64,000 nt of DNA from Lysobacter spongiicola DSM 21749 (GTDB lineage Bacteria > Pseudomonadota > Gammaproteobacteria > Xanthomonadales > Xanthomonadaceae). Positions within the stretch are counted from its first letter, which is position 1; every line of letters starts with the position of its first letter. Of this stretch, positions 29,980 to 41,893 are shown one piece after another. Under the pieces are notes generated by a model. The model was not told the origin of the DNA and did not search any database. It worked only from the letters and a program-made list of their open reading frames with translations. The position numbers were made by a program, and so were the translations under genes. Location of the stretch: positions 806,001-870,000 of the forward strand of contig NZ_FUXP01000001.1 in NCBI RefSeq assembly GCF_900167055.1, given 5' to 3'.

Positions 29980-31577
29980 ACCGGGCCCGCCAGGCGGACC
30001 TGCACCAGCGCGTCCTGTTGCTGCTTTCGACGGCGCGCGATACGGAACTCACCCGGGAGCTGCTGGCGCGCAGCGACATCCCCGCGCATGTCTGCTCCGA
30101 CTCCCGGGAGCTGCAGCACGAGCTCGCCCGTGGCGCCGGCGCGGTCATGGCGACCGAGGAAACCCTCTCGTCCTCCGGCGCCCAGGCGGTACTGGCCCAG
30201 GCGATAGAGTCACAGCCGCGATGGTCGGACCTGCCGGTGCTGCTGCTCACCCACGGTGGCGCGAACTCGACCGTCGTCGGCGACGCCGTCGCCATGCTCA
30301 ACAACGTCACCCTGCTCGAACGCCCGCTGCGGGTGCAGGCCCTGCTGAGCGCGGTCCGGACCGCTCTGCGCGCGCGAAACCGGCAGTACGAGATCCAGGA
30401 ACACCTGCGCGAGCTCGAACAGGCGCACGATGCGGAAGTGATGGCGGTCAGGCGCAAGGACGAGTTCCTGGCCATGCTGGCGCACGAGCTGCGCAATCCA
30501 CTCGCGCCGATCAGCAACGCGTTGCACGTGCTGGAAATGGACGACAGCGATCCGGTGCGCCGCGCGACGCTGCGAACCATGATGAAGCGCCAGGTGGTGC
30601 ACATGGTGCGGCTGGTGGATGACCTGCTGGAGGCCTCGCGTCTGTCACGGGGGATGATCACCCTGCATCGCGAGCGCATGGAACTCTGCAATGCCATGCG
30701 CGTGGCGATCGAGGCCAGCCGGCCGCAGCTCGACCAGGGCGGCTACCAACTGGAGGTCGACCTGCCCGAGACCCCGCTTCTGGTGGACGCCGACCCGGTG
30801 CGCATTGCCCAGGTGTTTGGCAACCTGCTCAACAACTCCGTGAAGTACGGCCGCCGCGACGGCTGCATCAAGGTGACGGTCCATACCGACGGCGGGCAGG
30901 CAGTGGCCGAAGTCGCCGATGACGGACTGGGCATCGACCGCGAGACACTCCCACATGTCTTCGAGCTGTTCACCCAGGGCGCCCGGGCAGGCGGCGACCA
31001 GCAGGAAGGGCTGGGCATCGGCCTGGCGCTGGTAAGGAACCTGGTGGAGCTCCACGGCGGCACGGTGGAAGCCCACAGCGAGGGGCGAGGACAGGGCGCC
31101 CGGTTCGTGGTGAGGCTACCGCTGGCGAGCAGCAAGAGTGCACAGCCCTCCACGCCCGCACCGGGGAAGACATTGTCGTCGGTTGCACCCGAGATCCGGG
31201 TGCTGGTGGTCGACGACAACCGCGATGCCGCTCAATCACTGGCATTGGTCATGGAGTCCATGGACCTGGCTCCACGGGTCGCACACAGCGGGCCCGAAGC
31301 ATTGCGGATCGCGTCGGACTACCAGCCACACCTGATCCTGCTGGACATCGGCATGCCCGGGATGGACGGCTACGAGGTGGCGCGCCGTGTCAGGACCGGC
31401 GATGGAGCAGGCGATCCGGTGATCGTGGCCGTCACCGGCTGGAGCCACGCCCAGGACCTGGCAAAGAGCCGAGCCGCCGGTTTTGACCACCACCTGGCAA
31501 AGCCGGCCGATATTCCGCGACTGACTGCCCTGGTCGATGAGATTCGCTCGGACCTCATGTCCGCCCGAATGCACTGA
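29976..31577 (+). CDS. Hybrid sensor histidine kinase / response regulator coupled to the KaiC-like ATPase
   Basis: 533 residues, GTG start overlapping the stop of the KaiC-like gene by 4 bases. Residues 10-135 form a receiver-like, non-phosphorylatable input domain (QRVLLLLSTARDTELTREL). Next come a coiled coil, the HisKA helix with His170 (MLAHELRNPLAPI), the ATPase domain (NNSVKYGR, DDGLGIDRETL, GLGIGLALV), and a C-terminal receiver with phosphoacceptor Asp457 (LLDIGMPGMDGYEVARR). No transmembrane segment, so it senses inside the cell, probably through the ATPase partner. Its C-terminal half is a paralogue of the kinase at 33.7 kb. Confidence 0.93.
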   Translation: MNRARQADLHQRVLLLLSTARDTELTRELLARSDIPAHVCSDSRELQHELARGAGAVMATEETLSSSGAQAVLAQAIESQPRWSDLPVLLLTHGGANSTVVGDAVAMLNNVTLLERPLRVQALLSAVRTALRARNRQYEIQEHLRELEQAHDAEVMAVRRKDEFLAMLAHELRNPLAPISNALHVLEMDDSDPVRRATLRTMMKRQVVHMVRLVDDLLEASRLSRGMITLHRERMELCNAMRVAIEASRPQLDQGGYQLEVDLPETPLLVDADPVRIAQVFGNLLNNSVKYGRRDGCIKVTVHTDGGQAVAEVADDGLGIDRETLPHVFELFTQGARAGGDQQEGLGIGLALVRNLVELHGGTVEAHSEGRGQGARFVVRLPLASSKSAQPSTPAPGKTLSSVAPEIRVLVVDDNRDAAQSLALVMESMDLAPRVAHSGPEALRIASDYQPHLILLDIGMPGMDGYEVARRVRTGDGAGDPVIVAVTGWSHAQDLAKSRAAGFDHHLAKPADIPRLTALVDEIRSDLMSARMH

Positions 31578-31714
31578 GCGACAAGACCGCCACCATCACT
31601 GCAACTGCCGACCATGCGCGGGCAGCATGGTGCGACCAGCAGCGTGCGTGGGGGCCGCGCCGGGCGACAACTCGGTTAGGATCCCGCCATCGTCGAAGCA
31701 GGAAGGACCCTCGG

Positions 31715-32620
31715 ATGAACACGAACACCACCTCGCGCCGCCCGAAAGGCGCCTTCATCGCCCTTTTCGCCGCCGCTGCCTGGTTCGCGCTGGCCGGCAC
31801 CGCATGGGCGGGAGAGCCGGCGATCGACGCAGTCAAGAAGGCGCTGCGCACGCCGGATACCGAAGCGGCCGTGGCTGCCGGGGAGCGGGCCATCGCAGCC
31901 CTGCCCAAAAGTGCCGAGGCCTGGCATCGCGCTGGACAGGCGTACGGACGGATGGCCATCGAAGTGAACATGCTGCGCAAGGCGAGCTGGGCGACCAAGG
32001 CCCGGGACGCGTGGCAGCGCGCGGCCAACCTGGATCCGGATCACCTGGGCGCCCGCGAGGGGCTGGTGCAGTTCTACTCGATGGCGCCGGGCTTCATGGG
32101 CGGGGGCAAGGACAAAGCCGCTGCGGAGATTGCCTCGTATGCCGGCCGCAACCCGGCCGGAGGCCATTACCTGCGTGCTTTCACACTGGAGGGTTCTGCC
32201 GCGATACGCGAGTTGCGTAGCGCCGTCCGCCTCGACCCCCGGCAACCGCTCTACAGCCGGGGGCTTGCCGTCATGCTCGACCGCAACGAGCGCCCCGACG
32301 AGGCCCTTGCGGCTTTGGAGGCCGGGCTCAAACATTCCCCGAAAGATGCCCGGCTGCTGTACCTGCTCGGTCGCCACGCGGCGATGCACGACGTGCGCAC
32401 AGGAGAGGGCGAGGCCGCACTCGACCGGATCATCACGGGATCCGCCGAGGCGACCGAAGAGGTGTCGCTGGGGGGCGCGCACTGGCGCCGCGGCCAGTTG
32501 CGCGAGAAACGCGGCGAGCATGCTGCCGCAACGGCGGACTTCCGCCGCGCCGTGGCACTGGCACCCGATCTGGATGACGCCCGCAGGGACCTCGACCGCC
32601 TCCTGGCGCGGCGGAAGTAG
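31715..32620 (+). CDS. Exported TPR protein
   Basis: 301 residues with a signal peptide ending near AWAGEP. The rest is built of tetratricopeptide repeats (AEAWHRAGQAYGRMA, ARDAWQRAANLDPDHLGAREGLVQF, RLLYLLGRHAAMH, AATADFRRAVALAPDLDDAR). Probably a periplasmic scaffold; partner unknown. Stands alone between the kinase and a convergent phosphodiesterase gene. Confidence 0.88.
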   Translation: MNTNTTSRRPKGAFIALFAAAAWFALAGTAWAGEPAIDAVKKALRTPDTEAAVAAGERAIAALPKSAEAWHRAGQAYGRMAIEVNMLRKASWATKARDAWQRAANLDPDHLGAREGLVQFYSMAPGFMGGGKDKAAAEIASYAGRNPAGGHYLRAFTLEGSAAIRELRSAVRLDPRQPLYSRGLAVMLDRNERPDEALAALEAGLKHSPKDARLLYLLGRHAAMHDVRTGEGEAALDRIITGSAEATEEVSLGGAHWRRGQLREKRGEHAAATADFRRAVALAPDLDDARRDLDRLLARRK

Positions 32621-32635
32621 CGCAGCCGGCGCGGC

Positions 32636-33091
32636 TCATTCGAGCTCGACGATCTTCGGCGTCACCAGGTCGAGCGAGACCAGCAGCTCCCCGGCCGTGA
32701 CCGGCAGGCTGAAGCGTCGCGGCCCTGCACTGCCCGGGTTGATATAGAGCACGCCGTCGCGCTCCTCGACGGCCGGCTTGTGCGAATGCCCGGACACCAC
32801 GACGCGGATGCCCGTGGCGGCCGGGTCCCGGTCCAGCTGCTTGAGGTCGTGGAGCACCAGGATGCGCACGCGACCGATGGTTTCCTCGCGCACCTCGGGC
32901 AACCCGCTCGCCCATTCGCCGCTGTCGATGTTGCCGCGGATCGCCGTCACCGGCGCCAGTGCGCCAAGCGCATCCAGCACCCCGGACTGGCCGATGTCTC
33001 CAGCGTGGATGATGTGGTCGCTGCCACGCAGGTAGTCTAGGGCCGCTGGCCGGACCAGTCCGTGGGTATCGGAGACGAGGCCGATTCGCAT
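32636..33091 (-). CDS. YfcE/MJ0936-family metallophosphoesterase
   Basis: 151 residues. Calcineurin-like fold with all ligand motifs: VSDTHG (D-x-H), HAGDIG (GD), RGNID (GN), SGHSHK (GHxH), YINPGS. Proteins of this group hydrolyse phosphodiesters or 2',3'-cyclic nucleotides. Start at 33091 gives the family's MRIGLVSDTHG; the frame is open for 41 more codons upstream. Confidence 0.93.
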   Translation of the reverse strand: MRIGLVSDTHGLVRPAALDYLRGSDHIIHAGDIGQSGVLDALGALAPVTAIRGNIDSGEWASGLPEVREETIGRVRILVLHDLKQLDRDPAATGIRVVVSGHSHKPAVEERDGVLYINPGSAGPRRFSLPVTAGELLVSLDLVTPKIVELE

Positions 33092-33223
33092 GGGAATGCT
33101 CCGCTCGGGCCGGCGACGTTCGCACGGCGACCGTGGAGCCCGCGTGGCCGTGGGCCAGGGCCGGGTTGAGCGGCCATCCGCGATCCCCGACACTTGCCGG
33201 CAGCCAACATGCAAGGAAGACCC

Positions 33224-33664
33224 ATGCGCCTACCAGCCCGAATCACCGCCCTCGCCCTCCTTCTGCCCCTGGCCGCCTGCGGCGTCGCCGAAGAGGGTGC
33301 CAAGCTCGCCGCACTGCCCTCGATGATGGAAGGCGCCAAGGACTGCATGCTGGTCCACACCTCCCTGCTCCACGCCGGCTTCGGCCCCTTGTCGGTGGTG
33401 GAGCAAACACCCGAGACCGACGAGATCATCGAAGCCCTGCGAGGGGGAGCCGATGCTCTACCGCTGGACGAAACCGGACAGCCGACGCTGCGCAACGCGG
33501 CCCGCGAAATCGCCGACATGCTGGACGAGGTCAAGGGGACCACTATCGAAACAACCACCGCCATGGCGAAGTCCGAGCCCTATCAACGCCACACTGGTGT
33601 ACTGGGTGCCTGGCACGAGGCGAACTGCCAGTCCGAAGAAGCGCCGCAGGGCGACGAGGCCTAG
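33224..33664 (+). CDS. Small predicted lipoprotein
   Basis: 146 residues with a lipoprotein signal (LLPLAACGV, Cys near 19) from the ATG at 33224; an ATG ten codons earlier is possible. The mature part is helical and has two further cysteines (KDCMLVH and EANCQ), which could form a disulfide. No family recognised. Divergent from the phosphoesterase gene. Confidence 0.72.
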   Translation: MRLPARITALALLLPLAACGVAEEGAKLAALPSMMEGAKDCMLVHTSLLHAGFGPLSVVEQTPETDEIIEALRGGADALPLDETGQPTLRNAAREIADMLDEVKGTTIETTTAMAKSEPYQRHTGVLGAWHEANCQSEEAPQGDEA

Positions 33665-33748
33665 ATACGCCGCATCCGAGCCGTCACCACGCCACGTTCG
33701 CCCGACCTGTCCTACCCTCCGCTTTCCAGCCGGCGCGAGCACCCGCAC

Positions 33749-36028
33749 TTGAACCATAGTGAAATTCAACGCCTGCTCCGCGCCCTGCCGGGCCGGTGCC
33801 TGGTCGTGACACCTTCCCCCGGATACGCGATCGTCGCCGCAAGCGACGGCTGGCTCCGGGAGGTATCTGCGGGCCCAGAGATCATCGGCCGGCCGCTGTT
33901 GGAGGTCGTGGGTGGAGCGGACAGTGCGGAGCAGGCGGACCCGCTTGGCGAATCCCTGGACCGCGTCGTTGCCACGTGCGCGCCCGACGACATGGGCACC
34001 GTCGGGTACGACATCCAGGGAAGACAAGCCGCTGGCTTCATCGGTCACCGGTGGTCGGTCGTCAATACGCCGGTGCTGGATGCCACGGGCAGCGTCGAAT
34101 ACATCGTCCATCGCATCGAGGACACCGCCCCGAAATCCAGTCGCGATGCGGAAGCCATTCTGGAGAGCATTACCGAGGGATTCTTCACGATCGATCGCCA
34201 ATGGCGGTTCGACTACGCCAATCCCGAGGCTCACCGCATCCTCGGCAGGCATCCTGGCGATCTCCACGGCAGGAACGTGTGGGACGAGTACCCGGGGCTG
34301 GAGCAGACCGAGTTTGCCCCAGCCTACCGGCATACCATGGCTACTCGCGAGAAACGATCGGTCACCGCCTTCTATGCCGATCTGGGCAGTTGGTTCGAAG
34401 TCACGGCCTATCCCGCCCCCGAAGGGATCTCGGTGTACTTCCGCGACATCACCGCCCAGAAGAACACGGAGGCCGAACGCGAGCGGCTGGTGCTGGAGTC
34501 CGACAACCAGCGGCGCATGTACGAGACCGCCCTCGACAGCACCCCGGACTTCGTCTACGTATTCGACCTTGAGCACTACGTCATCTATGCCAACCAGTCC
34601 CTGCTGACAATGTGGGGCGTGGCCGACGCCCGCGGCAAGAAATGGATGGACCTGGGCTACGAGCAGTGGCACGCGGACATGCACGACCGCGAGATCGACC
34701 AGGTGATCTCGACCCGGGCACCGATACGTGGCGAGATCCCGTTTACCGGCACCAACGGGCGCCGCGTCTACGAGTACATCTTTTCCCCCGTGCTGGACCC
34801 CGAAGGCGAGGTCGTGGCCGTTGCAGGCACTACCCGCGACATCACCGAGCGGCAGGCTGCCGAACAGGCGCTCCGGGAGCAGGCGCAGCGGCTGGCCGAG
34901 GCTGACCGCGCCAAGGACGAGTTCCTCGCCACGCTCTCCCACGAGCTGCGCAATCCGCTCGCGCCGCTGCGCAACTCGATCGAGCTGCTGCGCATGATCG
35001 GCCGCGACACCGGACAGTCGGCCACCATCCACATGATGATGGAGCGGCAGGTCAACCACCTCGTCCGGCTGGTCGACGACCTCCTGGAGACGTCGCGCAT
35101 CAGCCGCGGCAATCTGTCACTGCGCATGGAGCGCGTCGGACTGGAGGCGGTGGTGTCGAACGCGGTCGAAACGGTCGAATCGCTGGTGGGTGCCGTGGGG
35201 CACGAACTGTCGATCGACCTGCCAGCGCAACCGGTATGGCTGCAGGGCGACCCTGTCAGGCTCGCGCAGATCCTGGGCAACCTGTTGAGCAACGCCGCCC
35301 GCTACACCCCCGACGGCGGCCGCATCGAAGTCCGCGCCAGCGCGCAGGGCGATGAAGCCGTCATCGTTGTGCGCGACAACGGCATGGGCATCACGCCCGA
35401 CGAGCTGCCGCGCATGTTCGAAATGTTCAGCCGCGGCGGGCGGGACAGCAGCCGCAGCCAGGGCGGCCTCGGGATCGGCCTGGCGCTGTCGCGCAAGCTC
35501 GCCGAGATGCATGGCGGCACCCTCGTTGGCAGCAGCGACGGCATCGGCCAGGGCAGCGAGTTCACCCTTCGCGTGCCCTTGGCCGAATCCGCGCCCGAAC
35601 ACGCGGACGCGCCTGCGGAGGGTCACGGCCAGCTGGTGCGCTCGCGGGTGCTGGTGGTGGACGACAACATCGATGCCGGCGACAGTCTCGGCCAGGTCCT
35701 CGGCCTGCTGGGCGCCGAAGCGCGCGTGGTACGCGACGGCGAGCAGGCGCTGGAGATGTTCGCCGACTGGCGTCCGGCAGTGGTGGTGCTGGATATCGGC
35801 ATGCCCGGCATGAACGGCTACGAGGTGGCGCGTACCCTGCACGCCCGCTTCCCCGACCACGGCGCCACCCTGGTGGCATTGACCGGCTGGGGCCAGGAGA
35901 ACGATCGTCGCCAGGCACGGGAGGCGGGCTTCCACCACCACCTGCTGAAGCCGGCGGACATCGGCGTGCTCAGGGAATTGGTGGCCTCGGTCGGCCCGGG
36001 CCACAGCCTGGCCGCGACCAACCTCTGA
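33749..36028 (+). CDS. PAS-domain hybrid histidine kinase / response regulator
   Basis: 759 residues from a TTG start with no good ribosome site, so the start is uncertain. Three PAS modules precede the kinase: about 20-130, 140-245 (SITEGFFTIDRQWRFDYANPEA) and 255-375 (STPDFVYVFDLEHYVIYANQ, ending in TTRDITERQAAEQAL). HisKA has His398 (LSHELRNPLAPL); the ATPase domain shows NLLSNAARYTPDGG, DNGMGITPDELP and GGLGIGLALSRKLAEMHGG. The C-terminal receiver has Asp682 (VLDIGMPGMNGYEVART). No membrane segment; it is a cytoplasmic sensor, possibly of redox state or a small ligand. Paralogous to the kinase at 29976-31577. Confidence 0.92.
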   Translation: MNHSEIQRLLRALPGRCLVVTPSPGYAIVAASDGWLREVSAGPEIIGRPLLEVVGGADSAEQADPLGESLDRVVATCAPDDMGTVGYDIQGRQAAGFIGHRWSVVNTPVLDATGSVEYIVHRIEDTAPKSSRDAEAILESITEGFFTIDRQWRFDYANPEAHRILGRHPGDLHGRNVWDEYPGLEQTEFAPAYRHTMATREKRSVTAFYADLGSWFEVTAYPAPEGISVYFRDITAQKNTEAERERLVLESDNQRRMYETALDSTPDFVYVFDLEHYVIYANQSLLTMWGVADARGKKWMDLGYEQWHADMHDREIDQVISTRAPIRGEIPFTGTNGRRVYEYIFSPVLDPEGEVVAVAGTTRDITERQAAEQALREQAQRLAEADRAKDEFLATLSHELRNPLAPLRNSIELLRMIGRDTGQSATIHMMMERQVNHLVRLVDDLLETSRISRGNLSLRMERVGLEAVVSNAVETVESLVGAVGHELSIDLPAQPVWLQGDPVRLAQILGNLLSNAARYTPDGGRIEVRASAQGDEAVIVVRDNGMGITPDELPRMFEMFSRGGRDSSRSQGGLGIGLALSRKLAEMHGGTLVGSSDGIGQGSEFTLRVPLAESAPEHADAPAEGHGQLVRSRVLVVDDNIDAGDSLGQVLGLLGAEARVVRDGEQALEMFADWRPAVVVLDIGMPGMNGYEVARTLHARFPDHGATLVALTGWGQENDRRQAREAGFHHHLLKPADIGVLRELVASVGPGHSLAATNL

Positions 36029-36041
36029 TTCCGCGGCACGG

Positions 36042-38585
36042 TCAGCCGCTGGACCAGCGGGACAGGTCCTGCCGCAGGTTGTCGATGCCCGCCCAGGGGT
36101 CCTTGCGCCGCCGCCTCAGGCGCTTGGGCACCTCGACCAGGTCGAACGCGTCACCCCGCTTCAGCGCGCCCAGCTCGGACCACGCCAGTGGCATCGCCAC
36201 CGGCGCGCCGTCTCGGGCACGCAGCGAGTACGAGGCGACCGCTGTCGCCCCGCGCCCGTTGCGCAGGTAGTCCACGAAGATCTTCTTCGGCCGCAGCTTC
36301 AGCGTCGACACCGACACGAAGCGCTGCGGCTGCGATTGCGCCAGCGCATCGGCGAAACCATGTGCGAAGGACTTCACCAGGTCCCATTCGCAGCCCGGGT
36401 TGAGCGGCACCACCACGTGCAGCCCCTTGCCACCTGTCGCGCGCAGGAATGAGGTCAGCTCCATCTGCTTGAGCAGATCGCGCACGTCGCGGGCGGCACG
36501 TTTGACCTCCGCCCATGGCACGCCCTCCCCCGGGTCGAGGTCGAACACCACCCGATTGGCGATGTCGGGATTCTCGGCGGTAGAGCCCCAGGGGTGGAAT
36601 TCCAGCCCGTTGAGCTGCACCAGCTCCATCAGGCCTTCGGCATCGCGCACCACCAGGTAATTGGCGTTATTGCCGGCCTCCTCCTTCAGACGCACCAGGT
36701 CGACACGCTCCAGGCCCGGCGTGTGGTGCTTCTGGAAGAAACAGGCCTTGCCCGCCCCGCCGGGACAGCGGATGACCGACAGCGGCCGATCGACGATCTC
36801 CGGTAACAGGTGGTCCATGACCGCCTCGTAGTAATCGGCGACGTCGCGCTTGGTCAGGCCGCGGTCGGGGTAGATGACCTTGGTCGGGCTGCTGATTTTC
36901 ACCGGGCTGACAGCTTTGGTGGCGGGCTTGCCGTTCTTGCTACCCGAGCTCTGCGCGCGGTCGCTGTCCGCCAGGTCCAACGGATCCTTGTCCGGTCGCA
37001 CGGCTTTCAACGACGGCTGCCGCAGTACACCGTCGTCACTGATGCCGCGCATGAACACCTCGACCACGAACATCGGCTCGAACCACTTCGCCCCGCGCAG
37101 GTCGGCCTTCCCGCTGGCCACGTGTACCGTCGGCTTCGCGGTACCGGACTTGCCGATGCGCTTGGCGAGCTCGCGCAGCAGCTCGTCGGAGAACCCGGTG
37201 CCGACCCGTCCGGCGTACAGCCATCCATGCTTTGCATCGGGACGTGCCAACAGCAGGGAACCGAATCCCTTCCGCGAGCCCTTGGCTGCGGTGTAGCCGA
37301 CCACCGCGAACTCGTCGGATTCGAGCCGTTTGGTCTTGCGCCAGTCGTCGCCGCGGCCCGGGTGGTAGGTCGCGTGCGCCCGCTTGGAGATGATGCCCTC
37401 GAACTTCTGGTCGGCCGCCAGCTGGTACGCGGCGTCGCCATCGGCGGGGATGTGCGAACTGTAGGCCAGGTGGCGCGGCGGCTTGTCCAGCAGTTCCTCG
37501 AGCAGGGCCTTGCGCTCGACCAGTGGCGCCTTGTCGATGTCGACGCCGTTGATATGCAGCAGGTCGAACAGGACGAACGACAACATCCCCTGCTGCTCGC
37601 CCGACAGCGTCCCCTGCAGCAGGTTGAAGTCGGCCTGGGTGCCCTTGCCGGCGATGAGTTCGCCATCGAGCGCGCCGCTGTCCAGCCCGAGCGCCTCCAG
37701 TGCCGCGGTGATCTCGGGCACCTTCCGCGTCCACTCGATCGCGTTGCGCGACCACAAACGGACCCGGCCGCCGCTGATCGTCACCACCAGTCGGTAGCCG
37801 TCCCACTTGACCTCGTGCAGCCACTGGTCGCCCTTGGGTGGGTGGTTGCCGAGCTTGGCCAGTTGGGGCTGGAAGGCCTCGTCCGGCAGCTTGCCCTTTG
37901 CCGCACCCTCCAGCTTCAGCGCCTTCTTCGCCCAGTCGACGCGCCGCGCCTTGGGTCGCGGCGGCCCGGCTGCCTTTCCAGCAGCCTTCGCGGCGGCCTT
38001 GCCGGTGCCCTTCGTAGCCACCTTCTTCGTTGCTGTCTTCTTGGCGTCCTTGGGGTCCGGCGGCGGCGTCACGTCCTCCAGCAGGTCGTCCGCCTCGACC
38101 GCGCCCGCGTATTCGTCGTCGTCCTTGAACAGCAGCCACTGGGGCTGTTTCGCCGGCTTGCCGGAGCGCACCAGGTGCCAGCCACCGCGCAGCTTGTCGC
38201 CGAACAGTTCGAAGCGCAGGTGGCCCTTCACCAGTTGCGCCTCCGCATCATGCGCGGTCGCCCAGATGCCGGTATCGAATTGCGCGACGTGGCCGCCGCC
38301 GTACTCGCCTTTGGGGATTTCGCCCTCGAAGCCGGCGTAGTCGACTGGGTGGTCCTCCACCTCCACCGCCATGCGCTTGACCTTGGGGTCGAAGCTCGGC
38401 CCCTTCGGCACCGCCCAGCTCTTGAGCGCGTCGCCCACCTGCAGCCGGAAGTCGTAGTGGCGGCGGCTGGCGTGGTGCAACTGGACCACGAAGATGGCCC
38501 GCTGCCCCGGAGGCAGGCGCTTGCCCGGTGCGGGTTCACGGGTCTTGTCGAAGCGGCGCTTGCGGCGGTATTCGGTCAGGCTCAA
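36042..38585 (-). CDS. ligD: ATP-dependent DNA ligase D (end joining)
   Basis: 847 residues. Non-homologous end joining enzyme with domains in the order 3'-phosphoesterase, ligase, polymerase, as in Pseudomonas. Phosphoesterase about 1-160 (HHASRRHYDFRLQ); a lysine/alanine-rich linker; ligase about 230-540 with active-site Lys260 (VKWDGYR), GALDGEL and EGIISKR; primase-polymerase about 580-847 with DLDPGEGVPW and TGGKGLHVVVPL. I choose the TTG at 38585, which gives SLTEYRRKRRF and has GGAGG ten bases upstream; an in-frame ATG at 38621 would overlap the gcvP promoter. No ku gene is in the window. Confidence 0.95.
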   Translation of the reverse strand: MSLTEYRRKRRFDKTREPAPGKRLPPGQRAIFVVQLHHASRRHYDFRLQVGDALKSWAVPKGPSFDPKVKRMAVEVEDHPVDYAGFEGEIPKGEYGGGHVAQFDTGIWATAHDAEAQLVKGHLRFELFGDKLRGGWHLVRSGKPAKQPQWLLFKDDDEYAGAVEADDLLEDVTPPPDPKDAKKTATKKVATKGTGKAAAKAAGKAAGPPRPKARRVDWAKKALKLEGAAKGKLPDEAFQPQLAKLGNHPPKGDQWLHEVKWDGYRLVVTISGGRVRLWSRNAIEWTRKVPEITAALEALGLDSGALDGELIAGKGTQADFNLLQGTLSGEQQGMLSFVLFDLLHINGVDIDKAPLVERKALLEELLDKPPRHLAYSSHIPADGDAAYQLAADQKFEGIISKRAHATYHPGRGDDWRKTKRLESDEFAVVGYTAAKGSRKGFGSLLLARPDAKHGWLYAGRVGTGFSDELLRELAKRIGKSGTAKPTVHVASGKADLRGAKWFEPMFVVEVFMRGISDDGVLRQPSLKAVRPDKDPLDLADSDRAQSSGSKNGKPATKAVSPVKISSPTKVIYPDRGLTKRDVADYYEAVMDHLLPEIVDRPLSVIRCPGGAGKACFFQKHHTPGLERVDLVRLKEEAGNNANYLVVRDAEGLMELVQLNGLEFHPWGSTAENPDIANRVVFDLDPGEGVPWAEVKRAARDVRDLLKQMELTSFLRATGGKGLHVVVPLNPGCEWDLVKSFAHGFADALAQSQPQRFVSVSTLKLRPKKIFVDYLRNGRGATAVASYSLRARDGAPVAMPLAWSELGALKRGDAFDLVEVPKRLRRRRKDPWAGIDNLRQDLSRWSSG

Positions 38586-38657
38586 GGTGGCACGTCCTCC
38601 GGCCCCGGTTGGAGTGCACATGAATAGGCCGGGGAGGATGAAACCGGTGCGAATACG

Positions 38658-38663
38658 TATAAT
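38658..38663 (+). promoter_or_regulatory. -10 element of the gcvP promoter
   Basis: A consensus TATAAT that would start RNA about 38670, just ahead of the riboswitch. The -35 region is poor (ATGAAA-like near 38636). It lies about 73 bp upstream of the ligD start codon on the other strand, so the two promoters face away from a shared region. Confidence 0.7.
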
Positions 38664-38682
38664 CGGCCGGTGGTAGACCCAC

Positions 38683-38871
38683 CGGTGGGAGAAGCGGGGC
38701 AACCCGCTGCCGAAGGCGCAACGCCCGTAATCGCTCAGGCTCCCGAACCACCGGCTGGGACAACTCTGGAGAGACCGGTTCGAATCCGGCGCCGAAGGTG
38801 CACGAAGCGCGACCCTCCCCCGTTGCAATTGCAACGCGCTTCAAACTCTCAGGCAAAAGGACAGAGGGGCG
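38683..38871 (+). promoter_or_regulatory. Tandem glycine riboswitch
   Basis: Two glycine aptamers in a row before gcvP. Aptamer 1: GGGAGAAGC, GCCGAAGGCGCAA and CTCAGGCTCCCGAACCACC. Aptamer 2: CTCTGGAGAGACC, GCCGAAGGTGCACGAAG and ACTCTCAGGCAAAAGGACAGAG, the near-invariant 3' end of the class. The second aptamer includes a 16-bp perfect palindrome CGTTGCAATTGCAACG (38821-38836) that forms its long peripheral stem. Glycine binding should turn on gcvP. The last aptamer base is about 45 bp before the start codon; no terminator hairpin lies between, so control is probably at ribosome access. Confidence 0.95.
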
Positions 38872-38916
38872 CCTTTACGTGCGGCACCGCACGTAGCCCA
38901 TTGGAATGCCTTGCCC

Positions 38917-41826
<2,910 letters not shown>

Positions 41827-41846
41827 TTGGCCGCGAGTGAAACGAG

Positions 41847-41873
41847 AAGCCCCGCTTCGTGCGGGGCTTTTTT
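41847..41873 (+). terminator. Terminator of gcvP
   Basis: AAGCCCCGC-TTCGT-GCGGGGCTT stem of 9 bp followed by a run of T, 21 bp after the gcvP stop. Confidence 0.92.
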
Positions 41874-41893
41874 GTTTCTGCGAACCCGCAATG

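Noticed and set aside
38586-38834. N-terminal extension of LigD by 83 residues
   Set aside because: It would be encoded by the complement of the glycine riboswitch and the gcvP promoter and shows no ligase-family sequence. A TTG with a GGAGG site at 38585 explains the protein better.
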